Assembly: GCA_022821385.1 (NCBI GenBank)
Contig: JAJEDR010000052.1
Coordinates: forward strand, 1-50,805
DNA: 50,805 nucleotides
Source: Rhodothermales bacterium
Lineage (GTDB): Bacteria; Bacteroidota; Rhodothermia; Rhodothermales; Bin80
Direction: 5' to 3'
Part shown: positions 9,409-18,048 of the stretch, piece after piece
Layout: the number at the start of each line of letters is the position of its first letter
Position numbering within the stretch: the stretch's first letter is position 1
Program-made: the position numbers and the translations under genes
Notes under the pieces: generated by a model
Databases searched by the model: none
What the model saw: the letters and a program-made list of their open reading frames with translations, nothing else
What the model was told of the DNA's origin: nothing

Positions 9409-10565
9409 AGGATTCAATTGCCTACGTAGCTCGCTTTGTTCCAGAATATCGTCGAGCTGTCCTTGAGGAACTCAATGATCGATTGAATGGGCGTCTCGTC
9501 GTGTGTGCAGGTACTCCCCCGGAAGCCTCTTTTAAGGCACTCTCCAGTGGACCAGCATTAACTTATAAACGCGTCCAGCTACGCAACACCTGGATCGGCG
9601 GACAAAGAGCGTTGATTCAAAATACTCAGCCCGTTTTTGCTTGCAACCCCAGTGTCGTACTCGCAGAGGAATCCCCTCGGACACTCTCACTGCCCTGTCT
9701 ACTAACTACTGCGCAAAGAAAGGGCATCGGCACATTGCTCTGGGGCCATTTTTCATCTAATAGACGTGCCTTATCGAAACTTCATCCATTGGACCGCTAC
9801 CGCATAGCACTTGCAAGAAAAGTGGATGGCTGCGTTTGCTACACTGATCAAATCGCCGAACTGATCGCCCCACATGTACCCGGTAAGCACTGCTTTGTCG
9901 CGCGCAACACATTGGATACTCCCCAACTGTTCAGGCTGTACAGTGCGTTGGCAGCAGAGGGTAAGGTACATGTTCGGAGTCGCCTAGGTCTTCCTGAGCG
10001 AGGCAGGATCGTGGCTTTTGTTGGACGCCTAGTGGCCGACAAGCGGCCAGAAATCCTTCTGGACCTGCATAAAGCCCTAGGAAAAACCGTACAGACTGCC
10101 CTCGTTCTCATTGGTGATGGACCAGAATATGCCAAGCTACTGGCTAGAGTTGAAAATGAGGGACTGAAAAATGTATACCTCCCGGGTGCAATCCCGCGCC
10201 TGGAAGATTCTGCTCCGTGGATATATGCGGCCGATGCAATGGTTTGCCCGGGATATGTCGGTTTGAATGTTAATCATGCATTTTGCCTAGGCCTCCCCAT
10301 TGTAACCTGCACGAGCCCGGATCCGAAAATCCGCTACCACAGCCCGGAAATCGCCTATCTGCAACCTAATGTGAACGGCATGCAGGCCAAGCATGGCGAC
10401 CTCAACGAGCTTGTCAAAGCAGTCCTCACCGTCTTGGATAACCGCGACTATTTTTCAGAGAATGCGTTTGCGTATGCACAAGCGAACCTGAAACTGGAAC
10501 GCATGATAGACGGCTTGGTCGAGGCAATTCAGTATGCGGAAGAACGCAGCTTGACACAAGGATGA
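9405..10565 (+). CDS. Glycosyltransferase, GT4-like
   Basis: This 386-residue GT-B glycosyltransferase starts at the ATG that overlaps the upstream stop (ATGA), not at the earlier in-frame codon. The C-terminal half shows F-V-G-R-L-V-A-D-K-R-P, L-I-G-D-G-P-E, V-Y-L-P-G-A and the late G-Y-V-G-L-N-V-N-H-A-F region that corresponds to the donor-binding E-x7-E area. Here the first acidic residue of that motif appears to be replaced, since P-G-Y-V-G-L stands where many members have P-S-x-x-E-G. It is the last gene of the polysaccharide operon and faces the TonB receptor gene across 102 bp. I saw no clear hairpin terminator there. Confidence 0.83.
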   Translation: MKDSIAYVARFVPEYRRAVLEELNDRLNGRLVVCAGTPPEASFKALSSGPALTYKRVQLRNTWIGGQRALIQNTQPVFACNPSVVLAEESPRTLSLPCLLTTAQRKGIGTLLWGHFSSNRRALSKLHPLDRYRIALARKVDGCVCYTDQIAELIAPHVPGKHCFVARNTLDTPQLFRLYSALAAEGKVHVRSRLGLPERGRIVAFVGRLVADKRPEILLDLHKALGKTVQTALVLIGDGPEYAKLLARVENEGLKNVYLPGAIPRLEDSAPWIYAADAMVCPGYVGLNVNHAFCLGLPIVTCTSPDPKIRYHSPEIAYLQPNVNGMQAKHGDLNELVKAVLTVLDNRDYFSENAFAYAQANLKLERMIDGLVEAIQYAEERSLTQG

Positions 10566-10667
10566 ATCTCCCGGCCTTAATTCTCAGGCAGTTTAGCCAA
10601 GCGCGTTTTCGCAGAAAAGCCTAAGACTGCAGTCCGAAAATAGCCTGCATTCAACAGTCTCGCATGA

Positions 10668-13274
10668 CTAAAACGTGATCGTAGTAGTCATTGAGATGGT
10701 ACGCGCCGGCCCAAGCCAAGCGGCATTCTCCGTAATAGCGGACAGGTATGCTTGATCAAACAGATTATTAGCAACCAGTGAGAACTCCGTTGACCGAAAT
10801 AAGTGTCCCAAAGATTCACCTGACAAACTTACATAAGCATCTACGATCCAATAAGAATCCGAATACCAGTCAGTGGTCAGACTTACGCGACGCGCGGCCG
10901 TATGCTTAGCTGAAAACCCTGTGCTTAGCGGACCGGAACGATCAACAGAAATAACCCAAAGCTGGTCGGGAATGCCAGTAACGTCAGTCCCCGGCAAAGT
11001 CCCTTGTCCCTCGTCCACAAGCGGATCACCACTACCAATATATTCCGAGTTATTACGCGTATAGGCCGAATAGAGGGATACCTGGTGTGGTAGCTGTATT
11101 GTGGCTGAAAACTCGAATCCTCGCGTATCCAAGCCACCTGCGTTGAAGTATGCTCCTCCACCCGGGATAAGGTAATTCGGCCCAGCCGTGGTTTGCGGGC
11201 CAAGGAACACAATACGATTCTCAAAATCTACTGCATACAACGTACCACTTAATGCAATCTGATCTCCCGAAAATTGTACCCCTATATCAATATTTGAAGC
11301 CGTTTCCGGTTCAAGCGCATCAAGGCTCCGTCCGGGCACTTCAAGTAGTGCCGAACTGAACGCTCTAAAATTTTCGGAGTAGCCCGCAAATAGCCTTAAC
11401 CCTTCAATTGGTGACTCATATGTGACACCGCCAGAAAAAAGTAAATCTGAATCAGAACTTGTGGATAAATCCGGATCCTTATTAAATAAATCTGCGCGTG
11501 ATAATTCAACGAAGAACTGTCGAACGCCGGCACGGGCAGTAACAGGCCCTACATAGACAGTCTCTTCAAGGTACCACCTGAAAACGCTCTGTGGGAACTC
11601 CCAATCGTATTGATGCCAATAAGCCCGTTCGTCAAACATGAAATTAAGCGAAGGGTCAAGTATGCGGTGCCAATCCCGACCAAGAAGACGATTTGAACGC
11701 TCATACCAGATTCCAGAGCTTAGCGTACTCCCGGCCGATCCGACTAATGTAAACCATTCCCCATCTGCTGTAATTCCGGTACGATCCTTTCCGTAGTGGC
11801 TGTGGCGATACGACTGAACTGCCGTGGCCCCCGGATGACATGCAGGATCGACTTCCGGCCCACTCGCTCCATAGTAATTGAATATATATGACGATGTGCA
11901 CCCAGGCACGGGGGATACAGCTGAGCCATTCCGATCAACAAAACGTATTAGGCCGAGTTGCTGCCCACCACGAATTGGGGGGCCGCCCTGCAGTTCCGAC
12001 TCCGGTCCGCCTTGATCGTCGGAAATGTCAACAATGTATGGAGGCAGCCAGTCCCCTCGGCCTCTATTCCGATGGAAATAGGCTCCCGTAGTGATTGAGT
12101 TGGCAGAACGCGTCACCCAATCAGCCTTGACGTAACCGAACGTATTGGCCCGTACCGTCTTCCAGCCACGTCTATAGAATTGATTCAGGTATGGTACGCC
12201 TGGCCAGTCACCAATCAGACGGTCCCACCGCGGGTTTGCCCTGAAGTCAGCTTCGCTGTAGATCCGTTGAGTGTTTTCCTCATTAATCCGATCGTATGAG
12301 AAATAACTGGTGAGATCAATATGCCCAACCGTGGAAGTGAGCTTCGCAGCGAAGTGCTCGCGTTCATTTTGCGCGGAGCCTTGAATCCAATCGGTCGCTT
12401 GTTGGTGAAGTGCAGTTGCCCAACCCCGGGCATTCTTCCCAAATAATGATCCTGTGTCAATACGCATAGCGACCCGCCTCGCGTCATGCTCACCGACGGT
12501 TGCTGATACCATGTAACGTCGTTCTGATGCGGGATCGTCCGTGATATAGTTAAATGTTCCGCCCAGTGCCTCCACCGACTGGGAGGCAAGGTCAGCGGTC
12601 CCCTGCGACACCTCAATGCCGCCTAGATTCATAATGTCAACATAACGATTCGCCTTCGCACCGCTCCAATAATCAGATGTGCCGTTTGAGAATCCATCAA
12701 TCGTGGTCCCAATCTGTGATTCATTGATCGTGACTTGAAAACCTCGCATGGCGACGTTACTTGACCAGTCATCCATACCGTAGGCATCCCCATCTTGAAC
12801 CGTCACGCCGGGAAGGTTGTCTATGACCGATGCCACGCTGGAAACTGGAGCCTGCTGACGTATCATCGGAGCGGCGACTACGTTGCTCGCAAAGATTCTA
12901 GCTTCTTCGCCGACAATACTGATTTCTTCCATCTCAACTACATCAAGTTGCATCCGGACGTCAATTTGTGTAATACCGGGAGTTACCGCGTGGCGCTGCG
13001 TTCGAAACCCTACAAAAGAGAAAACCAATACATCATCCTCAGTTCGGAGATCAATCGCGTACATGCCATCTCGATTCGTGATGGTGCCGATAAACGTGCC
13101 ATCAATCACAACCGTAACCCCTGCCAAGGGCTCACCAGTGTCATCTGACACTACTGTTCCTGTAACGGATATCTGTGCGCTAGCTCCCTGATGAAGCAAT
13201 GAAATCAATAAGATCACAAGAAGGGTACCCTTGATTCTCGGGACCGCACGAACAAACGAGTGAATTTGTTTCAT
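10668..13274 (-). CDS. TonB-dependent outer-membrane receptor with CarboxypepD_reg-like N-terminus
   Basis: The 868-residue protein has a signal peptide (about 1-33, ending A-S-A-Q) and a beta-sandwich of the carboxypeptidase-regulatory-like type (about 34-120, V-S-D-D-T-G-E-P-L-A-G-V). A plug domain follows (about 140-245, with V-A-M-R-G-F and E-V-S-Q-G-T-A-D), then a 22-strand-type barrel ending in T-I-T-F with a terminal Phe. No SusD partner is adjacent, so this is not a typical SusCD glycan pair. The plug is closer to siderophore-type or other small-ligand receptors, but the ligand cannot be named. No cobalamin or other riboswitch-like motif was visible in the 5' spacer. It is transcribed alone. 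Confidence 0.9.
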   Translation of the reverse strand: MKQIHSFVRAVPRIKGTLLVILLISLLHQGASAQISVTGTVVSDDTGEPLAGVTVVIDGTFIGTITNRDGMYAIDLRTEDDVLVFSFVGFRTQRHAVTPGITQIDVRMQLDVVEMEEISIVGEEARIFASNVVAAPMIRQQAPVSSVASVIDNLPGVTVQDGDAYGMDDWSSNVAMRGFQVTINESQIGTTIDGFSNGTSDYWSGAKANRYVDIMNLGGIEVSQGTADLASQSVEALGGTFNYITDDPASERRYMVSATVGEHDARRVAMRIDTGSLFGKNARGWATALHQQATDWIQGSAQNEREHFAAKLTSTVGHIDLTSYFSYDRINEENTQRIYSEADFRANPRWDRLIGDWPGVPYLNQFYRRGWKTVRANTFGYVKADWVTRSANSITTGAYFHRNRGRGDWLPPYIVDISDDQGGPESELQGGPPIRGGQQLGLIRFVDRNGSAVSPVPGCTSSYIFNYYGASGPEVDPACHPGATAVQSYRHSHYGKDRTGITADGEWFTLVGSAGSTLSSGIWYERSNRLLGRDWHRILDPSLNFMFDERAYWHQYDWEFPQSVFRWYLEETVYVGPVTARAGVRQFFVELSRADLFNKDPDLSTSSDSDLLFSGGVTYESPIEGLRLFAGYSENFRAFSSALLEVPGRSLDALEPETASNIDIGVQFSGDQIALSGTLYAVDFENRIVFLGPQTTAGPNYLIPGGGAYFNAGGLDTRGFEFSATIQLPHQVSLYSAYTRNNSEYIGSGDPLVDEGQGTLPGTDVTGIPDQLWVISVDRSGPLSTGFSAKHTAARRVSLTTDWYSDSYWIVDAYVSLSGESLGHLFRSTEFSLVANNLFDQAYLSAITENAAWLGPARTISMTTTITF

Positions 13275-13691
13275 CGTTGATATAAGGCGATTACAGCGTA
13301 TAGGGGGTTCGATCTTACATGCTTTGGATCGAGGTTCAGGTTACTACAGAAAATAGAGCATCGTGGAAAGAACATTTTCAAACTTATTGTGCCCTCTACC
13401 GACGATTTTGGTTTTCCAGATCTTACCACTGGGTTGATCCGCTCCGGCATTTTACTGTCCAGAGCATGCATTACAAACATCCTTATTGGTCCGCATTGGG
13501 GCTGCGGAGTTTAACGCGTCCCTGCAGAAGAAGTCAGTGGTATCAATGATCACAATTTCAATGATCCTCCGCAGGGTACGCGATCAATCAGTTGGCTCGG
13601 CGAGCGGTTCATCTGATTGATAATCAGGACGGTTGGCCTGTCGTGTCCCAGGCCCTTGACCAGAATCTGTCATAGTTGGTCAAGATAGACT
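13275..13691. other. Intergenic stretch, no gene seen
   Basis: This 417-bp spacer lies upstream of the TonB receptor and downstream of the POT transporter, both on the minus strand. It should hold the receptor promoter. All frames are short and none resembles a known family. Near the right end is an inverted repeat (listed separately), and at about 13595-13640 a stretch superficially like a tRNA anticodon arm, discussed among the rejected items. Confidence 0.6.
13655..13684 (-). terminator. Inverted repeat just after the POT transporter stop
   Basis: CTTGACCA at 13655-13662 pairs perfectly with TGGTCAAG at 13677-13684 around a 14-nt loop. It sits 8 nt beyond the stop codon of the minus-strand transporter gene, where a transcription terminator would be expected. 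There is no T-run after the stem on the minus strand, so an intrinsic terminator is not proven; it could equally be a binding palindrome. Confidence 0.35.
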
Positions 13692-15194
13692 CTACTCAAC
13701 TCTTCCCATCAGTCGCTTAATTAATGGGAACGCAACCAGTGCTACTGCCCCAGAAATACCAATAGTCATTGCTACATTTCGAAAGAGCTCCGACGGGGCA
13801 AGAGTCTCGAGTTGCCCTGCAACTAAACCCGCAAAAAGATTGCCCAGGGCTGTACCTATAAACCATACTCCCATCATCTGCCCTACACGACCCGCAGGTG
13901 CCAACTTTGTGATTGAAGACAAGCCAACCGGGCTCAAACTCAACTCCCCTACCGTGAAGAGGAAATACATAACAACGAGCCATGCGGGGGAAACCAGCGA
14001 ACCATCCTCTGTATTAGCAGCACCCCATGCAATCACAAAAAAGCCTGCTGCCAACCCGAGGAGTCCAATGGCAAATTTGAGAGGAATAGATGGGTTTCGC
14101 TTCAATCTGGCCAATGTGATCCAGAGAGAGCCAAAGACCGGTGCGAGAATGATGATGAAAGTGGAATTCACCGACTGCAACCAACTGGCTGGTAGCTCCC
14201 AGCCGCCAATCATCCTGTTGGTTGAGTCACGGGCAAACAAGTTGAGTGATGATCCTGCCTGCTCAAACCCCGACCAGAAAATTGCAGACAAAATGAAAAG
14301 CCAAAAAATTACAATCAGCCGCCTTTTCTCCAGTTTGGTATGGTTGGCCAGAATCAACAGGTAAGCAAAGAACAGCACGGCGATGACAATTACCGCATAG
14401 CCAAGCCAGGTTGCGAGCGTCTCCAGCGATAAAGACTGCAGGAGTATTGTACCCGCCGCAGCAGCAACCACAAAGGAAACCGCCAACACAATGTACGTGG
14501 TCCGTACTTTTTTCTTCTGTTTGTCTTTTGACGTGTTTAGCTTTAACAGGCCAGCTTCCCCCAGATACTTGGTACCTAGTCTGTACTGAATCAGACCCAG
14601 GATCATCCCCAACCCGGCCAAAGAAAACCCATAATGCCAATTGTAGCCCTCCCCCAGCCATCCAGTGAGAATTGGCCCGGCAAACGCACCTAGATTGATC
14701 CCCGTGTAGAAGATCGAAAATCCTGCATCTCTTCTCGCACCCCCTTCAGGGTACAGATCGCCAACCATCGTGCTAACATTGGGCTTAAGCAGTCCGGTCC
14801 CTATCACGATGAACATGAGGCCAAGAAAGAAACTGGGCGTGTCTGGCAACCCCACAAGTGGTCCGGCCATTGTGAAATGACCAAGTGCAATGATGCAACC
14901 TCCAACAAAGACCGCTTTGCGCTGCCCCCAAATATTGTCTGCGATCCACCCGCCAGGCAACGCCAATACATACACGAAAAACGTGTAAAGACCGTATATG
15001 GCGCCCGCCTCACCCTCACCCAAGCTCAATCCGGGATTGCCCTCCGTAGCGGCGGCCGTCATAAATAGAACTAACAGCGCACGCATACCGTAGTAGCTGA
15101 ATCGCTCCCAGAGTTCTGTAAAGAATAATGTAGAAAGACCCCGTGGATGGCCGAACCATTTCACGGTATGCGGAGGTTCAGTACTGGCTGGCAT
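13692..15194 (-). CDS. POT/PTR-family proton-coupled peptide transporter
   Basis: This 500-residue inner-membrane protein has about 12-14 helices. It shows the family signature near the N-terminus: F-F-x-E-L-W-E-R-F-S-Y-Y-G-M, equivalent to the E-x-x-E-R-F-x-Y-Y-G motif that couples proton and peptide binding. A second signature follows: F-S-I-F-Y-T-G-I-N-L-G-A, matching the PTR2 F-Y-x-x-I-N-x-G motif. It imports di- and tripeptides or related compounds with protons, by family knowledge. Start at the ATG at 15194 gives the usual short polar tail before the first signature. The gene is divergent from aspS. Confidence 0.93.
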   Translation of the reverse strand: MPASTEPPHTVKWFGHPRGLSTLFFTELWERFSYYGMRALLVLFMTAAATEGNPGLSLGEGEAGAIYGLYTFFVYVLALPGGWIADNIWGQRKAVFVGGCIIALGHFTMAGPLVGLPDTPSFFLGLMFIVIGTGLLKPNVSTMVGDLYPEGGARRDAGFSIFYTGINLGAFAGPILTGWLGEGYNWHYGFSLAGLGMILGLIQYRLGTKYLGEAGLLKLNTSKDKQKKKVRTTYIVLAVSFVVAAAAGTILLQSLSLETLATWLGYAVIVIAVLFFAYLLILANHTKLEKRRLIVIFWLFILSAIFWSGFEQAGSSLNLFARDSTNRMIGGWELPASWLQSVNSTFIIILAPVFGSLWITLARLKRNPSIPLKFAIGLLGLAAGFFVIAWGAANTEDGSLVSPAWLVVMYFLFTVGELSLSPVGLSSITKLAPAGRVGQMMGVWFIGTALGNLFAGLVAGQLETLAPSELFRNVAMTIGISGAVALVAFPLIKRLMGRVE

Positions 15195-15362
15195 TATTTA
15201 ACGTTCTCTATGGTGACCGGGAAAAGATAAGCGGTTATGCTGAAATCTATGGGGTTTTCCATAGAGACCGCTGTCTGCACGGACAGATCCGGTATATTTA
15301 CGGGTTTCCAGGAATTAATGCAAATCTATCCAGAAAATATGTCTGGCCCTTCAAGCAAATTA

Positions 15363-17168
15363 ATGAACGAACATCCGCCCCGGACACATACCTGCGGCGA
15401 GCTTTCTGATATACATCTCGGAGAGAACGTTGTGCTCAAAGGCTGGGTGGACACACGACGTGATCTGGGCGGAGTGATCTTTGTGGATCTTCGGGATCGC
15501 TTTGGTTTAACTCAAGTTGTGTTCTCTCCCCAGGACAGTGTCGCAGCACACGATCTTGCTGATCGTCTGCGAAGTGAGTATGTCGTGTCGGTAATCGGGA
15601 TCGTCGCACCACGGTCAAGCGAGACCATAAATCCAAACCTCTCAACTGGAACGATCGAGGTTCGTGTAGAGAGTCTGACCATTCTCGCTGAATCAGAACC
15701 TATGCCCTTTCCCGTGTCTGCGCATACACAAAAGATCAAACTGGCATCCGAAGATCTGCGGTTGAAATACCGCTACCTAGATCTTCGGCGACCGGATCTG
15801 CAAAATAAAATTGTGCTGAGACACCGGACTTATCAGACGATTCATCGCTACTTTGATGAACAGAACTTTCTTGAGGTCGAAACACCGACGCTCATGAAGT
15901 CCACCCCTGAAGGAGCCCGCGATTACCTCGTTCCGAGCCGAGTACATCCCGGATCATTCTATGCGCTGCCCCAAAGCCCACAAACCTACAAGCAACTCCT
16001 TATGGTTGGAGGCCTGGATCGGTACGTGCAGATCGTGAAATGCTTCAGAGACGAAGATCTACGTGCGGACCGACAACCGGAGTTCACGCAGATTGATGTT
16101 GAAATGGCCTTCGCGACAGAGGATATGATTTATTCTTTAACCGAAGGGCTCTTGGTGGCACTTTGGAAAGATATCCTCAATGTAGATCTCCCTACCCCCT
16201 TCCCCAGATTGTCTTACGAGGATGCCCTGCGGCGGTATGGCTCAGACAAACCTGATCTGCGTTTTGATCTGGAAATATGCGATCTCAGTTCCACTTTCGA
16301 GGATTCGGGATTCCGTGTGTTTGATCAGGCACTTTCCGCAGGTGGGTCTGTATTGGGACTAGTCGCTCCCGGACTGGGAGACCGGGGACGGGGATACATG
16401 GACCGCCTCGATAAGACTGTCGTTCGCAAACAAATTGGGGCTGGCGGCCTGATTTACGTACGGATCCCTTCCGATGGATCTCCTCCAAATTGTTCAGTTA
16501 AGGCGCACGTCCTCCCGGATGAGTTCGTGAGGGGCGCCATTGAAGCCTCGCAAGCCCAAACAGGAGATCTACTGCTTATTCTTTGTGGTCAATGGCCCAC
16601 CGTTCAGGAGCAGATGGGCGCCCTTCGACTGCATATGGCGCGTGAGCTTGACTGTATTGCAGAAAACACATGGCGGTTCGCGTGGATCACCGATTTCCCG
16701 CTTTTACAATGGGATGCCCAGGAAAAGCGCTATACGGCTATGCACCACCCGTTTACCTCGCCCCGAACAGAGGATTTGCAGCTTCTTTCAAGTGATCCAG
16801 GTCAAGTTCAAGCGCGAGCCTATGATATCGTGCTCAATGGCATGGAGATAGGTGGCGGATCTATTCGTATTCACGATCGAAGAATTCAGGAGCAAATGTT
16901 CGCTGTTCTGGGAATAGGTCCCGAAGAAAGCCAAGAGCGATTCGGATTTCTACTGGATGCATTGCGCTATGGCGCACCTCCTCACGGGGGGATCGCCTTG
17001 GGACTGGACCGTATTACCATGCTACTTTCAGGATCAAGCTCCCTTCGTGAAGTAATCGCATTTCCAAAGACGCAAAGCGCCCAAGAACCCATGTCTGGAA
17101 CGCCCGCGACAGTTGCCCCCGAGAGGCTGAGTGAATTGCATGTTCGGTATATCCCGAAGGCCACATGA
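15363..17168 (+). CDS. aspS: Aspartyl-tRNA synthetase
   Basis: AspS charges tRNA-Asp with aspartate. The protein has 601 residues, normal for the bacterial type with the extra GAD insertion domain. Visible landmarks are the N-terminal OB fold (G-W-V-D-T-R-R-D-L-G-G) and class II motif 1 around residue 160. Motif 2 is F-R-D-E-D-L-R-A-D-R-Q-P-E-F-T-Q-I-D. Motif 3 near the C-terminus is G-I-A-L-G-L-D-R. The open frame extends 126 nt further upstream, but that part is not synthetase-like, so I placed the start at 15363 (an ATG at 15339 is a second choice). The stop overlaps the next gene as ATGA. Confidence 0.96.
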   Translation: MNEHPPRTHTCGELSDIHLGENVVLKGWVDTRRDLGGVIFVDLRDRFGLTQVVFSPQDSVAAHDLADRLRSEYVVSVIGIVAPRSSETINPNLSTGTIEVRVESLTILAESEPMPFPVSAHTQKIKLASEDLRLKYRYLDLRRPDLQNKIVLRHRTYQTIHRYFDEQNFLEVETPTLMKSTPEGARDYLVPSRVHPGSFYALPQSPQTYKQLLMVGGLDRYVQIVKCFRDEDLRADRQPEFTQIDVEMAFATEDMIYSLTEGLLVALWKDILNVDLPTPFPRLSYEDALRRYGSDKPDLRFDLEICDLSSTFEDSGFRVFDQALSAGGSVLGLVAPGLGDRGRGYMDRLDKTVVRKQIGAGGLIYVRIPSDGSPPNCSVKAHVLPDEFVRGAIEASQAQTGDLLLILCGQWPTVQEQMGALRLHMARELDCIAENTWRFAWITDFPLLQWDAQEKRYTAMHHPFTSPRTEDLQLLSSDPGQVQARAYDIVLNGMEIGGGSIRIHDRRIQEQMFAVLGIGPEESQERFGFLLDALRYGAPPHGGIALGLDRITMLLSGSSSLREVIAFPKTQSAQEPMSGTPATVAPERLSELHVRYIPKAT

Positions 17169-17575
17169 CGGATGCTTACCTGTCAACCCTGCAAAAACAT
17201 TTTTCATGGGATCGGTGGGAGCAGTTGATTCGCGCTGAGGGTGTAACATTAGACCGTCCTCGACGTACGGCGCACCCCAGATATCCAGAAATAATCTACC
17301 CAATGGACTATGGATTTATCCGCAATACCACAAGTTCTGACGGGGCTGAGGTAGATGTATTCGTGGGTTCAGGTGTAGATCGACTAGTTGGATTGATTTT
17401 GACGTCCGATTACCGTCAAGGCGACCGGGAGATCAAGCTGCTTTGGCGCTGTTGTCCCTCAGAAGTATATCTGGCACATGGCTTCATCAATTTTGACACT
17501 TCAAAGTTAAAGGGACGATTGGTGATGCGGTTTCCAATGAAGACACTCTGGAACATGCAGCCAGTAAAACATTAA
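17165..17575 (+). CDS. Short inorganic pyrophosphatase-like protein
   Basis: The 136-residue protein resembles the core of family I inorganic pyrophosphatases. It has L-D-R-P-R, then Y-P-M-D-Y-G-F-I, then D-G-A-E-V-D-V-F-V, corresponding to the Y-P-x-x-Y-G-F-I and D-G-D-P-x-D-V boxes. It also has G-D-R-E-I-K-L-L in the place of the later D-x-K box. It lacks the N-terminal E-K-E residues and the C-terminal Y-K of the canonical enzyme, and the middle metal-binding Asp of D-G-D is Ala. A short family of this kind exists in other bacteria by my recollection. The ATG overlaps the aspS stop by 4 nt. Pyrophosphate is a by-product of aminoacylation, which makes the coupling suggestive, but activity is unproven. 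Confidence 0.72.
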   Translation: MTDAYLSTLQKHFSWDRWEQLIRAEGVTLDRPRRTAHPRYPEIIYPMDYGFIRNTTSSDGAEVDVFVGSGVDRLVGLILTSDYRQGDREIKLLWRCCPSEVYLAHGFINFDTSKLKGRLVMRFPMKTLWNMQPVKH

Positions 17576-17622
17576 ACTCTGGGAGATTGCGGTAAATTGC
17601 CCGGCCAGTTCTCGTACATATT

Positions 17623-18041
17623 GATCCCGTAGCTCAGTTGGAAGAGCATCTGACTTTAATAATGGAGCCTCACGCAGGGAATTGCGCGAGTGGAGGCTGC
17701 TGTATGCTGGAACGCCCTAAAACCACCGCTACGCTGTCACGCGTAAAAATGCGTTGGATATGTGGGTAATCAGCAGGCAACCTTGATCTGTGGCCTGATA
17801 CAGTCAGTTCCTCCCTCGAGGAAGTGACAATCCCATGGGACAGTGACTGAACAACTATCACACCACAACTACCGCACTATGCGGAATCAAGAGAGCCCTC
17901 AGAGGCCATACGCAGCCCACCCGACACCATCACATGGAAGGGTGAAGAGATGGTCCAGACCACAACACCATTCTGGAGGCCGGCGAAAGCCGGTGTGGTA
18001 GGTTAATCAGAGGGTCCCAGGTTCGAGCCCTGGCGGGATCA
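17623..18041 (+). tRNA. tRNA-Lys(UUU), interrupted by a group I intron
   Basis: The exons are 17623-17656 and 18003-18041. Joined, they give a complete cloverleaf. The acceptor stem is GATCCCG/CGGGATC with discriminator A at 18041. The D stem is GCTC/GAGC with GG in the loop. The anticodon stem is TCTGA/TCAGA around the loop CTTTTAA (anticodon TTT), and the T arm is CCAGG-TTCGAGC-CCTGG. CCA is not encoded. The junction falls between positions 34 and 35, the first two anticodon bases, which is where the cyanobacterial tRNA-Leu(UAA) group I intron sits. The mature tRNA would read lysine codons. Whether another copy of tRNA-Lys exists elsewhere in the genome is unknown. Confidence 0.95.
17657..18002 (+). 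ncRNA. Group I self-splicing-type intron (346 nt, no ORF)
   Basis: The conserved core can be traced by hand. P1: exon CTT (17654-17656) with the guide GAG (17665-17667), giving the U-G pair at the 5' splice site. P2: hairpin about 17667-17698. P3: GGCTGC (17695-17700) with GCAGCC (17912-17917). P4: TGCTG (17705-17709) with CAGCA (17771-17775). P5: CCAC (17723-17726) with GTGG (17762-17765). P7: GGCCAT (17904-17909) with ATGGTC (17950-17955). P8: CACCC (17918-17922) with GGGTG (17940-17944). A GAAA-capped hairpin (17980-17993) lies within a P9 stem closed by ACCACA/TGTGGT. A peripheral stem CAGTCA/TGACTG (17801-17806/17844-17849) lies in the P6 region. The last base is G (18002). No homing endonuclease frame is present. 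Confidence 0.93.
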
Positions 18042-18048
18042 CTTTCAA

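Noticed and set aside
13275..13330. Cobalamin or other riboswitch upstream of the TonB receptor
   Set aside because: No B12-box-like or other conserved core could be found in either orientation.
13571..13664. A possible tRNA-Ile(GAU) gene, from an anticodon-arm-like stretch
   Set aside because: The acceptor stem ends do not pair, the D stem is broken and the T loop lacks the TTC pattern; a functional tRNA is not supported.
17670..17861. An open frame of 63 residues on the minus strand inside the intron
   Set aside because: It has no resemblance to a homing endonuclease (no LAGLIDADG, GIY-YIG or H-N-H) and is explained by the structured RNA on the plus strand.
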